Source of the DNA: Geoalkalibacter ferrihydriticus DSM 17813
GTDB taxonomy: Bacteria > Desulfobacterota > Desulfuromonadia > Desulfuromonadales > Geoalkalibacteraceae
Direction: 5' to 3'
Assembly (NCBI RefSeq): GCF_000820505.1
Contig: NZ_JWJD01000002.1
Coordinates: 147,153-211,152 of the forward strand
DNA length: 64,000 bases
Part shown: positions 26,930 to 36,500 of the stretch, one piece after another
Layout: every line of letters begins with the position of its first letter
How positions within the stretch are numbered: the first letter of the stretch is position 1
The notes under the pieces: model-generated
Seen by the model: the letters and a program-made list of their open reading frames with translations, nothing else
Database searches by the model: none
What the model was told of the DNA's origin: nothing
Translations under genes and position numbers: made by a program

Positions 26930-29794
26930 TCAATAAGCCGGTGGATCACTCGCCGGAAACGATTCCTTTGAGCCTTCATCCACATCGTTGCCATCGGCAA
27001 CATGTTCCGGGCTGGATTGCGCGGCCGATGCCAGGCCGCCATGCTCTTCTGCATGCCCGGTTTCACCGTCCAGAAGCTGGCGCAGCACATATTGCAGAAT
27101 GCCGCCGTGGCGGTAATAGAGAGCCTCCTGCGGTGTGTCGATACGCACCAGAGCCGAAAATTCCACCCGCTCACCACTTTCGCGCGAAGCGACAACCTTG
27201 ACGCGGCGCTCCTGCATGCCGTCGGCAAAGCATTCCGCCAGGCCTTGCACATCGAAGAACTCTTCACCAGTCAATTTCAGCGAATCAATGCTGTCGCCGG
27301 CGTCAAACTGCAGCGGCAAAATGCCCATGCCGATCAGGTTCGAGCGATGAATACGCTCGTAGCTTTCGGCAATCACCGCCTTGACGCCCTGCAGGAAAGG
27401 CCCTTTGGCGGCCCAGTCGCGGCTGGATCCTGAACCGTATTCCTTGCCGGCAAGCACGATTAGCGGCACGCCCTCGCGCTGGTAGCGCACCCCTGCGTCA
27501 TAGATCGAGAGCGTCTCGTTGTCGGGCAGATAGCGCGTATACCCGCCTTCGACATCGGGAACCAGGCGATTGCGAATCCGGACATTGGCGAAGGTGCCGC
27601 GCACCATCACTTCGTGGTTGCCGCGCCGCGAGCCGTAAGAGTTGAAATCCTGCGCGGCTATGCCCTGATTGATCAAATATTTCCCGGCCGGCGCGTCTTT
27701 GCTGATATTTCCGGCCGGTGAAATATGATCCGTCGTGACGCTGTCGCCAAGCAACGCCAATGCCCGCGCGCCGCGGATTTCGGGCACCCGCGCGGGAGCT
27801 TCGCGGCTCATCCCCTGGAAAAAGCTCGGTTGGCGGATGTAGGTCGAATCGGATTGCCAGTCAAAGCGCTCGCCCTGCCGAACATCCAGCGCATCCCACC
27901 AGGCATCGCCCTGATAGATCTCAGCGTAATTGCGTTGATACATCTGGGTGCGGATCGCTTCGGCGATCGTGGCGTCGATTTCCTCACGGCTCGGCCAGAT
28001 GTCGCGCAGATAGACAGGCTCGCCCTGCGGATCGCTGCCAAGCGGCTCGGTCTCCAGATTGATGTCGATACGTCCGGCAAGGGCAAACGCCACCACCAAC
28101 GGTGGAGACATCAGGTAGTTGGCCCGCACTTCCGAATTGATACGGCCCTCGAAATTACGGTTACCCGAGAGAACCGAGGCAGCGACCAACTGTTCGCTGC
28201 TGATCGCCGCGGAGACTTCTTCCGGCAAGGGTCCGGAATTGCCGATACAGGTGGTGCAACCGTAGCCGACAATGTGAAAGCCCAGCTTTTTCAGGGGGTC
28301 GAGCAGCCCGCTTTGCGCATAATAATCCTGAACCACCCTCGAGCCAGGCGCCAGCGAGGTCTTCACCCACGGCTTGCGGGCCAGCCCGCGCGCCACGGCC
28401 TTTTTGGCCAGCAACCCGGCGGCAACCATGACCGCAGGATTTGAGGTATTGGTGCAACTGGTGATGGCGGCAATGACCACCGCGCCATGACCCAGGCGAT
28501 GCACCTCCTCCCCGATTCTGCACTCGGCCGTCACCTCCAGCCGATCCTGCTCCCGGTGCGCTACCGGTGCCGGCGGCAAAAGCCCGGGCAGATCCTTGCG
28601 GAAGGCTTCCCGGGCATCGCCGAGAGCAATGCGTTCCTGCGGCCGGCGCGGGCCGGCGATGCTGGGCTCCACGCTGGCCAGGTCCAGCTCAAGAATCTCG
28701 GTGAACACCGGCTCGGGCGTGGCCGGAGTGTGGAAAAGACCCTGCTCCTGCATATAACGCGCAACCAGTTCCACCCGTTCTTCCGAACGAGCGGAAAAAC
28801 GCAAATAATCAAGCGTCTTTTCATCAACCGGGAAAATAGCGCAAGTGGCACCGTACTCAGGAGACATGTTGCCGATCGTCGCCCGGTCGGCGACCGTCAG
28901 CTGTGAAACGCCAGGGCCGAAGAATTCCACGAACTTGCCCACCACGCCATGTCGGCGCAGCAGTTGCGTCACCGTCAGAACCAGATCCGTCGAAGTCACC
29001 CCGGCGCGCAACTCACCGCTCAGGCGAAAGCCGACCACCTGTGGAATGAGCATGGAAATGGGCTGACCGAGCATCGCCGCCTCCGCTTCGATACCGCCCA
29101 CCCCCCAGCCCAGCACGCCGAGACCGTTGACCATCGGCGTGTGTGAATCGGTTCCCACCAGCGTATCGGGATAGATCTGCGGCCGTTGCCCCTGCTGGTG
29201 GGGTCCGTCCTCTGCGAGTCCGAAAACCACGCGGGCCAGATATTCAAGATTAATCTGGTGCACGATACCCGCATTGGGCGGCGTGACCTTGAAATTGTCA
29301 AAAGCCTTCTGCCCCCATTTCAGAAAAGAGTAGCGCTCGCGGTTACGCTCATAGTCGCGATCCTGATTGATGGCAAAAGCCTCATCGCTGCCGAAGGCAT
29401 CCACCTGGATCGAATGATCGATCACCAGTTCCACCGGCTGCACGGGGTTGATCATTTTCGGGTCGCCGCCAAGATCCGCCATGGCGTCGCGCATGGCGGC
29501 AAGGTCAACCACCGCCGGCACGCCGGTAAAATCCTGCAACAGGATGCGCGCCGGCAGAAAAGTGATCTCTTGCGCGGATTGTGACTGCGGTGTCCAGCCG
29601 GCCAGCGCTCTGATATCCTCTGCGGTAACGTTCTTGCCATCCTCATGGCGCAGCAGGTTTTCCAGAAGAATCCGCAATGCGTAAGGCAAGCGCGCGACTT
29701 CGTAGCCGGCCTTCTCAAGCGCGTCGAGGCGAAAGATGTCGTATGTGCGATCACCGATCTCCAACGTGGAGCGGGCCCCAAAGCTGTCTTTCAT
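26930..29794 (-). CDS. acnA: Aconitate hydratase A with an extra C-terminal tail
   Basis: This is a TCA-cycle enzyme interconverting citrate and isocitrate by a [4Fe-4S] cluster. The 954-residue product carries all AcnA marks: VGTDSHT, the cluster Cys in SCTNTSNP and [20 protein letters not shown]-type segment (SGNRNFEGR), and the C-terminal swivel with [13 protein letters not shown]. The start at 29794 follows GAGAGGA and a good promoter. AcnA usually stops near residue 895-905; here about 45 further acidic residues end in a short SFPASDPP motif that I have seen at the ends of unrelated small bacterial proteins. Confidence 0.95.
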   Translation of the reverse strand: MKDSFGARSTLEIGDRTYDIFRLDALEKAGYEVARLPYALRILLENLLRHEDGKNVTAEDIRALAGWTPQSQSAQEITFLPARILLQDFTGVPAVVDLAAMRDAMADLGGDPKMINPVQPVELVIDHSIQVDAFGSDEAFAINQDRDYERNRERYSFLKWGQKAFDNFKVTPPNAGIVHQINLEYLARVVFGLAEDGPHQQGQRPQIYPDTLVGTDSHTPMVNGLGVLGWGVGGIEAEAAMLGQPISMLIPQVVGFRLSGELRAGVTSTDLVLTVTQLLRRHGVVGKFVEFFGPGVSQLTVADRATIGNMSPEYGATCAIFPVDEKTLDYLRFSARSEERVELVARYMQEQGLFHTPATPEPVFTEILELDLASVEPSIAGPRRPQERIALGDAREAFRKDLPGLLPPAPVAHREQDRLEVTAECRIGEEVHRLGHGAVVIAAITSCTNTSNPAVMVAAGLLAKKAVARGLARKPWVKTSLAPGSRVVQDYYAQSGLLDPLKKLGFHIVGYGCTTCIGNSGPLPEEVSAAISSEQLVAASVLSGNRNFEGRINSEVRANYLMSPPLVVAFALAGRIDINLETEPLGSDPQGEPVYLRDIWPSREEIDATIAEAIRTQMYQRNYAEIYQGDAWWDALDVRQGERFDWQSDSTYIRQPSFFQGMSREAPARVPEIRGARALALLGDSVTTDHISPAGNISKDAPAGKYLINQGIAAQDFNSYGSRRGNHEVMVRGTFANVRIRNRLVPDVEGGYTRYLPDNETLSIYDAGVRYQREGVPLIVLAGKEYGSGSSRDWAAKGPFLQGVKAVIAESYERIHRSNLIGMGILPLQFDAGDSIDSLKLTGEEFFDVQGLAECFADGMQERRVKVVASRESGERVEFSALVRIDTPQEALYYRHGGILQYVLRQLLDGETGHAEEHGGLASAAQSSPEHVADGNDVDEGSKESFPASDPPAY

Positions 29795-29827
29795 AACTAG
29801 ATGTCCTCTCTGTAACTGCCGGGTGAC

Positions 29828-29856
29828 AAGATATTGGCCTGTATGCATTGTGACAA
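29828..29856 (-). promoter_or_regulatory. Probable sigma-70 promoter of acnA
   Basis: On the minus strand TTGTCA (29856-29851) and TATCTT (29833-29828) have exact 17-base spacing and lie 33 bases upstream of the acnA ATG. This also supports the chosen start. Confidence 0.6.
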
Positions 29857-30043
29857 AAATATCGCCGCGCGCAACGTCAGTAAAGTTGACTGCCGCGGCC
29901 GCAGTCGGCGCGATAAGACCATCTTGATATTAAATAGAATTTAACAGTTTGCCGGTTAGAATCCGCGCCGGCAGGGATAAATACAAGTCTTCGGATTTTT
30001 CTTGACGAGTCGGTTTTCTCTTTGCTAAAAAGACGTCATTCAC

Positions 30044-30101
30044 GATCGCAATAGCGATCATTCCCCCGCCCACACCCCCTCCGTGAGCGGGGATTTTTTT
30101 T
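30044..30101 (+). terminator. Orphan rightward terminator with a second small hairpin
   Basis: GATCGC/GCGATC (30044-30059) is followed by a stem CCCCGC/GCGGGG (30064-30069 with 30087-30092), extendable by CAC/GTG across a bulge, and then A and eight T. No plus-strand gene precedes it within 250 bases, so it may end an unannotated small RNA or be left from a lost gene. Confidence 0.6.
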
Positions 30102-30103
30102 AC

Positions 30104-30348
30104 CACAACTCTCTGGGCGTTTAACCAAAGCTCCGGTGAGTTGCCAAACAAAGGCCCCAACCCAGCGCCATCTCTGGGCTGACACTCCGACGCTCGCGCA
30201 GCAATTCATTGATCGACTGCCGCAAGCCTCCCGCAGCCTCGGCCAAGCCGGAAAGGGTAATCCCGCAATCAGGCAAAAAATATTCGCGCTGCATCTCGCC
30301 CGGCTGGGTGGAGCGACGTTTGATCCTGATTGTGTTCGAAATACTCAT
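30104..30348 (-). pseudogene. HigA-type antitoxin, frameshifted remnant without a toxin
   Basis: From the ATG at 30348 the frame reads like a HigA/VapI-family antitoxin: basic N-terminus, PGEM.REYFLPD, then a helix-turn-helix (GLAEAAGGLRQSINELLRERRSVSPEMAL). At about 30165-30180 the homology jumps frame. The original frame ends in a nonsense tail, while the next frame gives LFGNSPELWLNAQR, the conserved end of these proteins. A deletion has therefore broken the gene. No HigB toxin lies upstream; the gene starts 5 bases after the DUF2254 gene. It is probably a dead remnant, though the N-terminal DNA-binding domain could still be made. Confidence 0.8.
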
Positions 30349-30353
30349 CGTTT

Positions 30354-31700
30354 TCAGCGACGAGCGTCTGTGGGTTCTTCGTACAACGCGATTACCGCCT
30401 GCCAATGCTCTTCCACGACCCGACGGTCCTCGCCTTCGGGCAGCTGCTCTCTGGCCCCTCGGGCGATCATTTCAGCGTGCCGTAAGAGAGTGGCGCGGTC
30501 CTCGGAACGATGCGCGAATCCCACGATCACGGCGATCGTGTCCAGCAGGCGGATGGTCACCGCGGCATTGGATCGGCCATTTTGCCGGATCTGGTTGAAC
30601 GCCGCGTCCAGAACCTCCCGGAAGGTATCAGTCCGCAAAATCAACCGAAGCTGATCGTGGCGGTCATAGCGATAAGGCGACGGCATGTTTCGTCCCGCAA
30701 GACGACAAAGAGCGGAGCCGAGGTGATCCACACATGCGATCGCTGTGAACGGGTCGTTGATCCCAGGGGAGAGGGCTCGCACCGCCATCTCGACAAGCTG
30801 GTTCACCGAGAACTCGATGTCCTGGTCAGAAGTCCGCTGGTGGCCCGTGATGAAGAGGGTCTGAACCTGTTTCGCGAGTTGGTCCGTCACCCGGCTCCCC
30901 GGCGAGATCAACACCAGACGACAACCGGCGACAACATAGTTTCCAGGCTTTCGCTCCAGTCGAACGACCAGGTTCTCCTCCATCGCCAGTGCCAGTAGGG
31001 CGTCCTTGTCGATGAGCTGAAGATAGCCGTCCCGGGCTGCGGAGACCGGCTGAGCATCCCGGTCGAACGCCCCGATGACGCCCGTATCGGGTGGCTCCGC
31101 CGTAACCCGAGGGCCCTCCTGCCCGACCTGCTCCGGAAAGAGTTGATCGATGTTCTGAATCAATTGCTTGCCGATTCCTGCGGCGATCTCGTTGGCCTGA
31201 ATGGAAACGGAAACGTGATGGATGAAGTAGATCAACACCCCTACGCTCGCCACTGCGAGTAAAACGCCTAGGCTGACCGACAGGTGCGGGACGAACTGGA
31301 TCTCCTCCGCACGGCGGATCGTGCGGAGCACAAGCAGGCAGTACACGAAGGTGGCGATGAAGGTGCCGAGGACGACCTGTGTGCTGGTGTCGCGCATGAA
31401 ATTGGTCAGTAAACGGGGTCCCAACTGGGAAGAGGCGAGCGAGAGGGCTACCAATGTCATCGAGAAGACGACACCGGCGATGGTAATCATCGACCCGGCG
31501 ATGATCCCCAGCACGGCGCTCGCTCCTTCGGCTCCAATCTTGAACGTCCAGTCCAAGTTTCGCGCCAACCACTCCGTCACCGACTCGTCCACGGTGACGC
31601 CCACAAGCGCCATCGCCACTGCCATAGCGGCCATTGTCGTCGGCGTAAACCAGAAACTGGAGCGAACGCGATACCAGTATTTGGTGATCTGTAGTTTCAT
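30354..31700 (-). CDS. DUF2254 family membrane protein
   Basis: The 448-residue product has four clear membrane spans in its first 160 residues (about 20-38, 60-85, 107-127 and 138-160), then a long soluble region. A KPGNYVVAG-like segment and the conserved INDPFTA.ACVD.L motif are typical of DUF2254, a family of unknown function. GAGGTG precedes the ATG. It has no obvious partner; the genes on either side are a HigA remnant and a sulfur-transport cassette. A transport or sensor role is possible but not supported by the sequence. Confidence 0.82.
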   Translation of the reverse strand: MKLQITKYWYRVRSSFWFTPTTMAAMAVAMALVGVTVDESVTEWLARNLDWTFKIGAEGASAVLGIIAGSMITIAGVVFSMTLVALSLASSQLGPRLLTNFMRDTSTQVVLGTFIATFVYCLLVLRTIRRAEEIQFVPHLSVSLGVLLAVASVGVLIYFIHHVSVSIQANEIAAGIGKQLIQNIDQLFPEQVGQEGPRVTAEPPDTGVIGAFDRDAQPVSAARDGYLQLIDKDALLALAMEENLVVRLERKPGNYVVAGCRLVLISPGSRVTDQLAKQVQTLFITGHQRTSDQDIEFSVNQLVEMAVRALSPGINDPFTAIACVDHLGSALCRLAGRNMPSPYRYDRHDQLRLILRTDTFREVLDAAFNQIRQNGRSNAAVTIRLLDTIAVIVGFAHRSEDRATLLRHAEMIARGAREQLPEGEDRRVVEEHWQAVIALYEEPTDARR

Positions 31701-31725
31701 GACGAAGACACCTCATTCATACGCA

Positions 31726-31785
31726 TTGCCTCCACGGCCGAACATCAGCCTTTTGCGGTTGCCTGAACGTGTAGCGTGGAGGCAA
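31726..31785. repeat. 11-bp inverted repeat in the leader of the DUF2254 gene
   Basis: TTGCCTCCACG (31726-31736) and CGTGGAGGCAA (31775-31785) are perfect complements separated by 38 bases, just upstream of the DUF2254 start. It could be a leader RNA stem or the ends of a decayed small element. The rest of the gap to 31944 shows nothing I can name. Confidence 0.4.
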
Positions 31786-31944
31786 CCCGAACCCTGGTTT
31801 TGTTGGTCCCGATTGCCCCATTGTTGGCGCCTCAGCCCAAGATTCGTTCCTTCAGCTTTTTGAAGGTCACCTCTGGTAATTTTACTGGCACAGATCACGT
31901 ATTTCATTTTTTTCAAATGCGTAGGGCGGACCCTCTATCCTTTC

Positions 31945-32502
31945 TTACAACCCGGCCATTTCGAGAACGATCAACAACAGCACCAACCCAACGGCCACCG
32001 GGACGATCACCACCCATTCGTTGACCTTGAAGAGCCGCGGCAGGGTGAGATCACCAAAATCACCTTTAGCCAGAATACCGGTCTTGAGCCTCGGGTAGAG
32101 TGCCGCAAACAGGCCGCTGCCGATAACGATGCCGGCTAAGCCCCCCACCAGGGCGTCGAGGTAGCCGTTGCCGACCGCACCGGCAATGGTGCCCGGACAG
32201 TAGCCGAGCACAGCAAACCCCACCCCGAAAATCAGGCCGCCGACGATATTCATACCGAACGACCCCGACTTGATGGACAGCTTGATCCAACCGAGGTTTT
32301 TCATGGCATAAATGCCGATCATGCCGGTCACCACCGCCGACAGCATGATTTTCACCACGGTAAAATCCGTGAGCAGCAACTGGCCCAGAATCACATCATA
32401 TTTGGTGGCTCCGCCTTTGTGCAGCAGAAAGCCGAACGCAATGCCAAACAGCAATCCCCACAGCAGCGGCGCCTTGTCCGATTTTTTTTGTGTCTGCATC
32501 AT
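31945..32502 (-). CDS. YeeE/YedE-type sulfur transporter, second half
   Basis: The 185-residue membrane protein has about five spans and the conserved family segment VGFAVLGYCPGTIAGAVGNG, whose Cys is thought to take part in thiosulfate relay in YeeE/TsuA. The start is at the ATG-ATG pair at 32502/32499 following GGTGGAG; an in-frame extension upstream overlaps the preceding gene. Together with the adjacent gene it makes the split form of a YeeE-type importer. It is the last gene of the sulfur cassette. Confidence 0.82.
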   Translation of the reverse strand: MMQTQKKSDKAPLLWGLLFGIAFGFLLHKGGATKYDVILGQLLLTDFTVVKIMLSAVVTGMIGIYAMKNLGWIKLSIKSGSFGMNIVGGLIFGVGFAVLGYCPGTIAGAVGNGYLDALVGGLAGIVIGSGLFAALYPRLKTGILAKGDFGDLTLPRLFKVNEWVVIVPVAVGLVLLLIVLEMAGL

Positions 32503-32510
32503 CTCCACCC

Positions 32511-33029
32511 TCAGCCGATGACGTGATAAATGAATTGGGCGGTCAGAATCCCACCGACAAAAAAGCAGACGGCGGAAATCCAGCTCGACACCGCCAACTG
32601 CAAGGTGCCGCTGATACCGTGGCCGCTGGTGCACCCGTTGGACCAGCGCGCACCAAAACCCAGCACAATGCCGCCCATCAACGCTACCATGACGCGCAGC
32701 AGGGCGTTGTCGCCAAAGGTCGCCGCCCAGCGATCCGGCACCCATTGTAATTGAAAGTCGCCGGACACCAGCGCCGACAAAAGCGATCCGAGCACAATGC
32801 CGACGACCAGCATGCCCTGCCAGCCCCAGGAAAGCTTGATTTCCCGATAGTAGAGTTTGTCCTGCGCCTGCGCTCCCCCCACCATTCGCTCAAGCAGACC
32901 GCTGCTGCGGGCAAAGGTGGTGGAGCAGGCAATGGGTTGCTTTGAAATGAGAAAACTCAACCAGCTCAACAGACCGATACCTATCCCCACGACGTAGGGC
33001 GACCAGCGCACCTCGGTTAAAAACTCCAT
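32511..33029 (-). CDS. YeeE/YedE-type sulfur transporter, first half
   Basis: The 172-residue product has about four membrane spans and two Cys signatures typical of the family: PIACSTTFARSSG near residue 33 and GFGARWSNGCTSGHGISG near residue 125. It lies 8 bases before the partner half and 39 bases after the metallo-beta-lactamase/rhodanese gene. The pair probably brings in thiosulfate or another reduced sulfur species that the rhodanese domains then handle. Confidence 0.84.
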   Translation of the reverse strand: MEFLTEVRWSPYVVGIGIGLLSWLSFLISKQPIACSTTFARSSGLLERMVGGAQAQDKLYYREIKLSWGWQGMLVVGIVLGSLLSALVSGDFQLQWVPDRWAATFGDNALLRVMVALMGGIVLGFGARWSNGCTSGHGISGTLQLAVSSWISAVCFFVGGILTAQFIYHVIG

Positions 33030-33068
33030 GGTTTCCCCCTTTTTAATGCCAGTGGCTTTCCTGGTGCA

Positions 33069-34487
33069 TTACCCGGCATGGTAACGCGATCCGTGAGGAT
33101 TCTCGCAGGCACGGCATTGTTTGGCGTAGCCGGCGGCACTGTAGCCCGTCATGCCGCCTGCGACGTTGGCGACATCCGCAAAACCGTGCTGCAGCAGGAT
33201 GCTCGCCCCAAGGCTGGAGCGATTGCCGGAACTGCAGATCACCCATGTCGGCAGGCTATTATCCAACTCATTCGAGCGGGTGCGCAGATCGGCCACCGGG
33301 ATATTGACCGCCCCGTCAATATGGCTGTCGTCAAATTCGCGCGGGGCGCGCACATCCACCAACTGAAACGCCTGCGCATCGCTCATCCGTGCATGAAGAT
33401 CCTCCACGGAAATCTGCGACACGGCGCGCGAGGGAAACCCTTCCACCGCCCAGCCGGGAATGCCTGCGTCGAGATAGCCGACGATGCGATCGACCCCCAC
33501 GCGCCGCACCCAGCGATTGGCCTCCAGAGCTTTCTGGTAATCTTCGGCCACAAGCAGAATGTCCTTGTCGGTGGGCAGAACCCAACCGGCGAAGGTGGGG
33601 AAATTGCCGTTGAGATCGAGATGCCATGAATCCGGAATATGCTGGCTGCCGAAGGCAAGATAGCTGCGCGCATCAAGCACAAGCGCATCGGATTCGGCCA
33701 AGCGCTTTTTGAATGGCTTGGCATCGAGTTCCTCAAGAGCGGGCAGATCGTCGATCAGACGGGGCCCTTTGCGGTTAATGTCGCTGCAGCGGCTGAAATG
33801 ATCCGGTGCCGGCGGCATGTTTTCCGTCAGCGACGTGATAAATTCGGCTTTGTCCTGAATCTGCAAAGCCTCGTTGAACTTGCGCTCATAACCGATGGTG
33901 CTCATCTGCTTGGCGCCCATGGCGCGCCCACACAGAGAACCGGCGCCGTGGGCCGGATAGACTTCGCAGAAATCAGGTAATTTGAGCAGCTTGTCATGCA
34001 AGCTGTGATAGAGCTTTGCAGCCAACTCTTGCGCCATATCCGGGAACAGATCGGGCCGCCCGACATCGCCAACGAACAGCGTATCGCCGACAAACACGCC
34101 GACGGGGCTTTCGGAGCGCGAGGTATCCACCACCACATAGCTCAGATGCTCGGGCGTATGGCCCGGTGATTCCAGCACCTGCAGGCGCATGTCCTCCAGT
34201 TCGATCACGTCGCCTTCTACCAAAGATACATGCTCGAAAGCGCATTTCGCCGATTTGGCCACATAGATTTCAGCTCCGGTTCTGGCCGCCAGATCCATAT
34301 GTCCGGAGATAAAGTCGGCATGCAGATGGGTTTGCAGAATGTGCGTGATTTTAACTCCTTGCGCACGCGCCGCCTGAATATAGACCTCCACATCGCGTTG
34401 CGGATCGATAACCGCACAGCTCTTGCTGCCGGCCAGGATATAGGAGCTGTGGGCAATCTTTTCGACGAAAAAATGTTTCAACAGCAT
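33069..34487 (-). CDS. Metallo-beta-lactamase/double rhodanese fusion, persulfide dioxygenase-like
   Basis: The 472-residue product joins an ETHE1-like metallo-beta-lactamase domain (about 1-235) to two rhodanese domains (about 255-350 and 370-460). The metal site is seen as H54, H56, D58 and H63 (HLHADFISGH) plus SPGHTPEH. The second rhodanese has the active Cys 418 in ICSSGNRS; the first has no Cys at the equivalent place and is probably structural. Such fusions oxidise glutathione or protein persulfides and move sulfane sulfur. Its place between an anion carrier and the YeeE halves suggests reduced-sulfur handling. Confidence 0.88.
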   Translation of the reverse strand: MLLKHFFVEKIAHSSYILAGSKSCAVIDPQRDVEVYIQAARAQGVKITHILQTHLHADFISGHMDLAARTGAEIYVAKSAKCAFEHVSLVEGDVIELEDMRLQVLESPGHTPEHLSYVVVDTSRSESPVGVFVGDTLFVGDVGRPDLFPDMAQELAAKLYHSLHDKLLKLPDFCEVYPAHGAGSLCGRAMGAKQMSTIGYERKFNEALQIQDKAEFITSLTENMPPAPDHFSRCSDINRKGPRLIDDLPALEELDAKPFKKRLAESDALVLDARSYLAFGSQHIPDSWHLDLNGNFPTFAGWVLPTDKDILLVAEDYQKALEANRWVRRVGVDRIVGYLDAGIPGWAVEGFPSRAVSQISVEDLHARMSDAQAFQLVDVRAPREFDDSHIDGAVNIPVADLRTRSNELDNSLPTWVICSSGNRSSLGASILLQHGFADVANVAGGMTGYSAAGYAKQCRACENPHGSRYHAG

Positions 34488-34517
34488 AACGTCCTCCCTT
34501 GATGTTGTGGTGATGAT

Positions 34518-36308
34518 CTACAGATAAAAGACATAAAAAACGGTAACAACCACCAGCAGAAAGATCAGCGTCATGCCGCTGCCGGCTTTGAGATAATCGC
34601 TGTTGCGATAGCCTCCCGCCGAAATCAGCATGGCATTGACCTGATGGGTCGGCAGGATGAACGAATTGGCGGTGCATACCGCAGCCATCAACGCCAGGGC
34701 GCGCGGATCGAGCCCGCCCAGGCTCGCCATGCTCATGACCAGCGGCGCCAGCACAACGATTGCACCCACATTGGAGATGAACAGGGAAAAAGCAGTGGAG
34801 AGCACCGCCACGCTCAGCACAAGAAAGATCGGATGGGCACCCTGGACCAACGCCATGAGCTTGCCTGCCAGCAGATCGGCCGTGCCCGTTTTCTGCATGG
34901 CCAGTCCCAGCGGGATGAGCCCGGCGAGCAGGAAAACCACTTTCCAGTCGATGGCCTGATAGGCCTCCTGCATGCTGAGCACGCGCAGCAGCACCATGGC
35001 AAGAGCCCCGGTCAGAAATGCCACGGAGATGGGGGCGCCCGAAAACGCCAGAGCAATCGCCGCCACAAAGCAGGCCGCCGCCGGCAGCGCTTTGGCGGGG
35101 GCCTTTTTCTCCGTGGTCAGGGGGGTGACGACCACAAAATCCGGTGTCTCCTTGAGTTCGGCAATTTTTTCCCATAGGCCGTACACGATGAAGGTATCGC
35201 CGATGAGTACCTGATGATCGGAAAAATCTCCGCGCAGGCCCTCGCCCTTGCTGAACACCATGACGGGCTCCACGGCATAACGCTTGCGCAGGGAAAAGGT
35301 GCGGATGGACTGGCCGACCATGGCGGAGCGCGGGGGGATGACAACCTCGGCAAAGCCCGCCTGGCCAGGGTCGCCGAGCCTGGCAAAAAGCGCCAAATGC
35401 TCCTGGCGCAGCAACCCGTAATCGGTGGCGAAGCGCTCGACATCGGCGTCATCGCCCAGCAATGCAAGCAGTTGCCCGCCGGCAAAACGGGTTTCACGCC
35501 AGGGGGCATACTCTATATGCTTGTCATCGGAGAGCCCGAGAACGTTGAGCCGATAGTCTCCCCACACCCCGGATTGCTCGGGGGTTTTGCCCTGCAAGGG
35601 ACTGTTGGCCGGAATGCGATAGTGCCGGATGTGATGCGGCAGGCGCAGGGCTTCGATGAGTTTTTCCTGTTCGGAGAGGCCCTGACCCTCAGGGTGCGCC
35701 GCGGGCAGCACGAAGCGCCCGAACAGCATAAAATAGCCGATGCCCACCGTCAGCAGGACCAGGCCCACGGGGGTCACGCTCAACAAACCGAAGGGTTCCA
35801 ACTCGGCGCCGCGCAGCAGATCGTTCATGAGAATCAGCGGTCCCGACCCCACCATGCTCAGGGTCCCTCCGAGAATGGCGGCAAAGCCGATCGGCATGAT
35901 CAAGCCGGAAGCCGCCAGTTTGCGGCGGCGTGCGATATCGAGAACCCCGGGAAGAAAAAGCACCACCGCACCGATATTCTGGATAAATCCCGACATGAGA
36001 CCGACCGGCACCGACACCAAGGCGACAATTTTTGAGCGCTTTTCACCCGCCACCCTGAGGACGGCACGCGAAAAACCATCCATCAGCCCGGTGCGCGCTA
36101 CCCCCCTGCCCATGATCATAACCCCCATCATGGCCACCACCGCGTTGCTCGAAAAGCCGGAAAGCGCTTCCTGTGGCGCCAGAATACCCGTCCAGGCCAG
36201 CGCCAGCAGGCACAGGATGGCCACCACGTCGATGCGCAGAAGATCCAGCACCAACAACACCACTGTTGCGGCCAGGATCATCAGCACAATGATATTTGCG
36301 GAATCCAT
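34518..36308 (-). CDS. SLC13/DASS family anion carrier with TrkA-C domains
   Basis: The 596-residue carrier has an N-terminal set of spans, a central soluble insert with two TrkA_C (RCK_C) domains (about residues 220-410; the second begins near VVIPPRSAMVG), and a C-terminal set of spans. FIQNIGAVVLFLPG and the later SNVGAIVVLAPLV are the paired Asn-containing re-entrant motifs of the family. The start at 36308 has AAAGG upstream; an ATG ten codons earlier is also possible. Relatives move sulfate or dicarboxylates; the downstream sulfur genes favour a sulfur oxyanion. Confidence 0.83.
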   Translation of the reverse strand: MDSANIIVLMILAATVVLLVLDLLRIDVVAILCLLALAWTGILAPQEALSGFSSNAVVAMMGVMIMGRGVARTGLMDGFSRAVLRVAGEKRSKIVALVSVPVGLMSGFIQNIGAVVLFLPGVLDIARRRKLAASGLIMPIGFAAILGGTLSMVGSGPLILMNDLLRGAELEPFGLLSVTPVGLVLLTVGIGYFMLFGRFVLPAAHPEGQGLSEQEKLIEALRLPHHIRHYRIPANSPLQGKTPEQSGVWGDYRLNVLGLSDDKHIEYAPWRETRFAGGQLLALLGDDADVERFATDYGLLRQEHLALFARLGDPGQAGFAEVVIPPRSAMVGQSIRTFSLRKRYAVEPVMVFSKGEGLRGDFSDHQVLIGDTFIVYGLWEKIAELKETPDFVVVTPLTTEKKAPAKALPAAACFVAAIALAFSGAPISVAFLTGALAMVLLRVLSMQEAYQAIDWKVVFLLAGLIPLGLAMQKTGTADLLAGKLMALVQGAHPIFLVLSVAVLSTAFSLFISNVGAIVVLAPLVMSMASLGGLDPRALALMAAVCTANSFILPTHQVNAMLISAGGYRNSDYLKAGSGMTLIFLLVVVTVFYVFYL

Positions 36309-36413
36309 AAAAACGCCTTTCGGCATGAACGGGAGCAATGGCTTGGAAGATTATACCTAAAATTTGCGGGAATAATTCGATGGGCCTGAGCAACAGACGT
36401 TGGCAGGGGGGAG

Positions 36414-36500
36414 ATGCCGCGAGCGCATCGATATTTTCTGCCAGGGGATATACGGCATATCACCCATCGGTGTCACAAGCAGGGATTTCTTCTGAGGTTT
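36414..36500 (+). mobile_element. 5' fragment of a REP-associated tyrosine transposase (RAYT)
   Basis: After a GGGGGGAG site the ATG at 36414 opens with the typical RAYT/IS200-like N-terminus (MPRAHRYFLPGDIRHITHR, then CHKQGFLLRF). After about 29 residues the similarity is lost, so only the first tenth of the usual gene is left. The fragment overlaps, on the opposite strand, the C-terminal codons of the hydrogenase protease gene. Confidence 0.7.
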
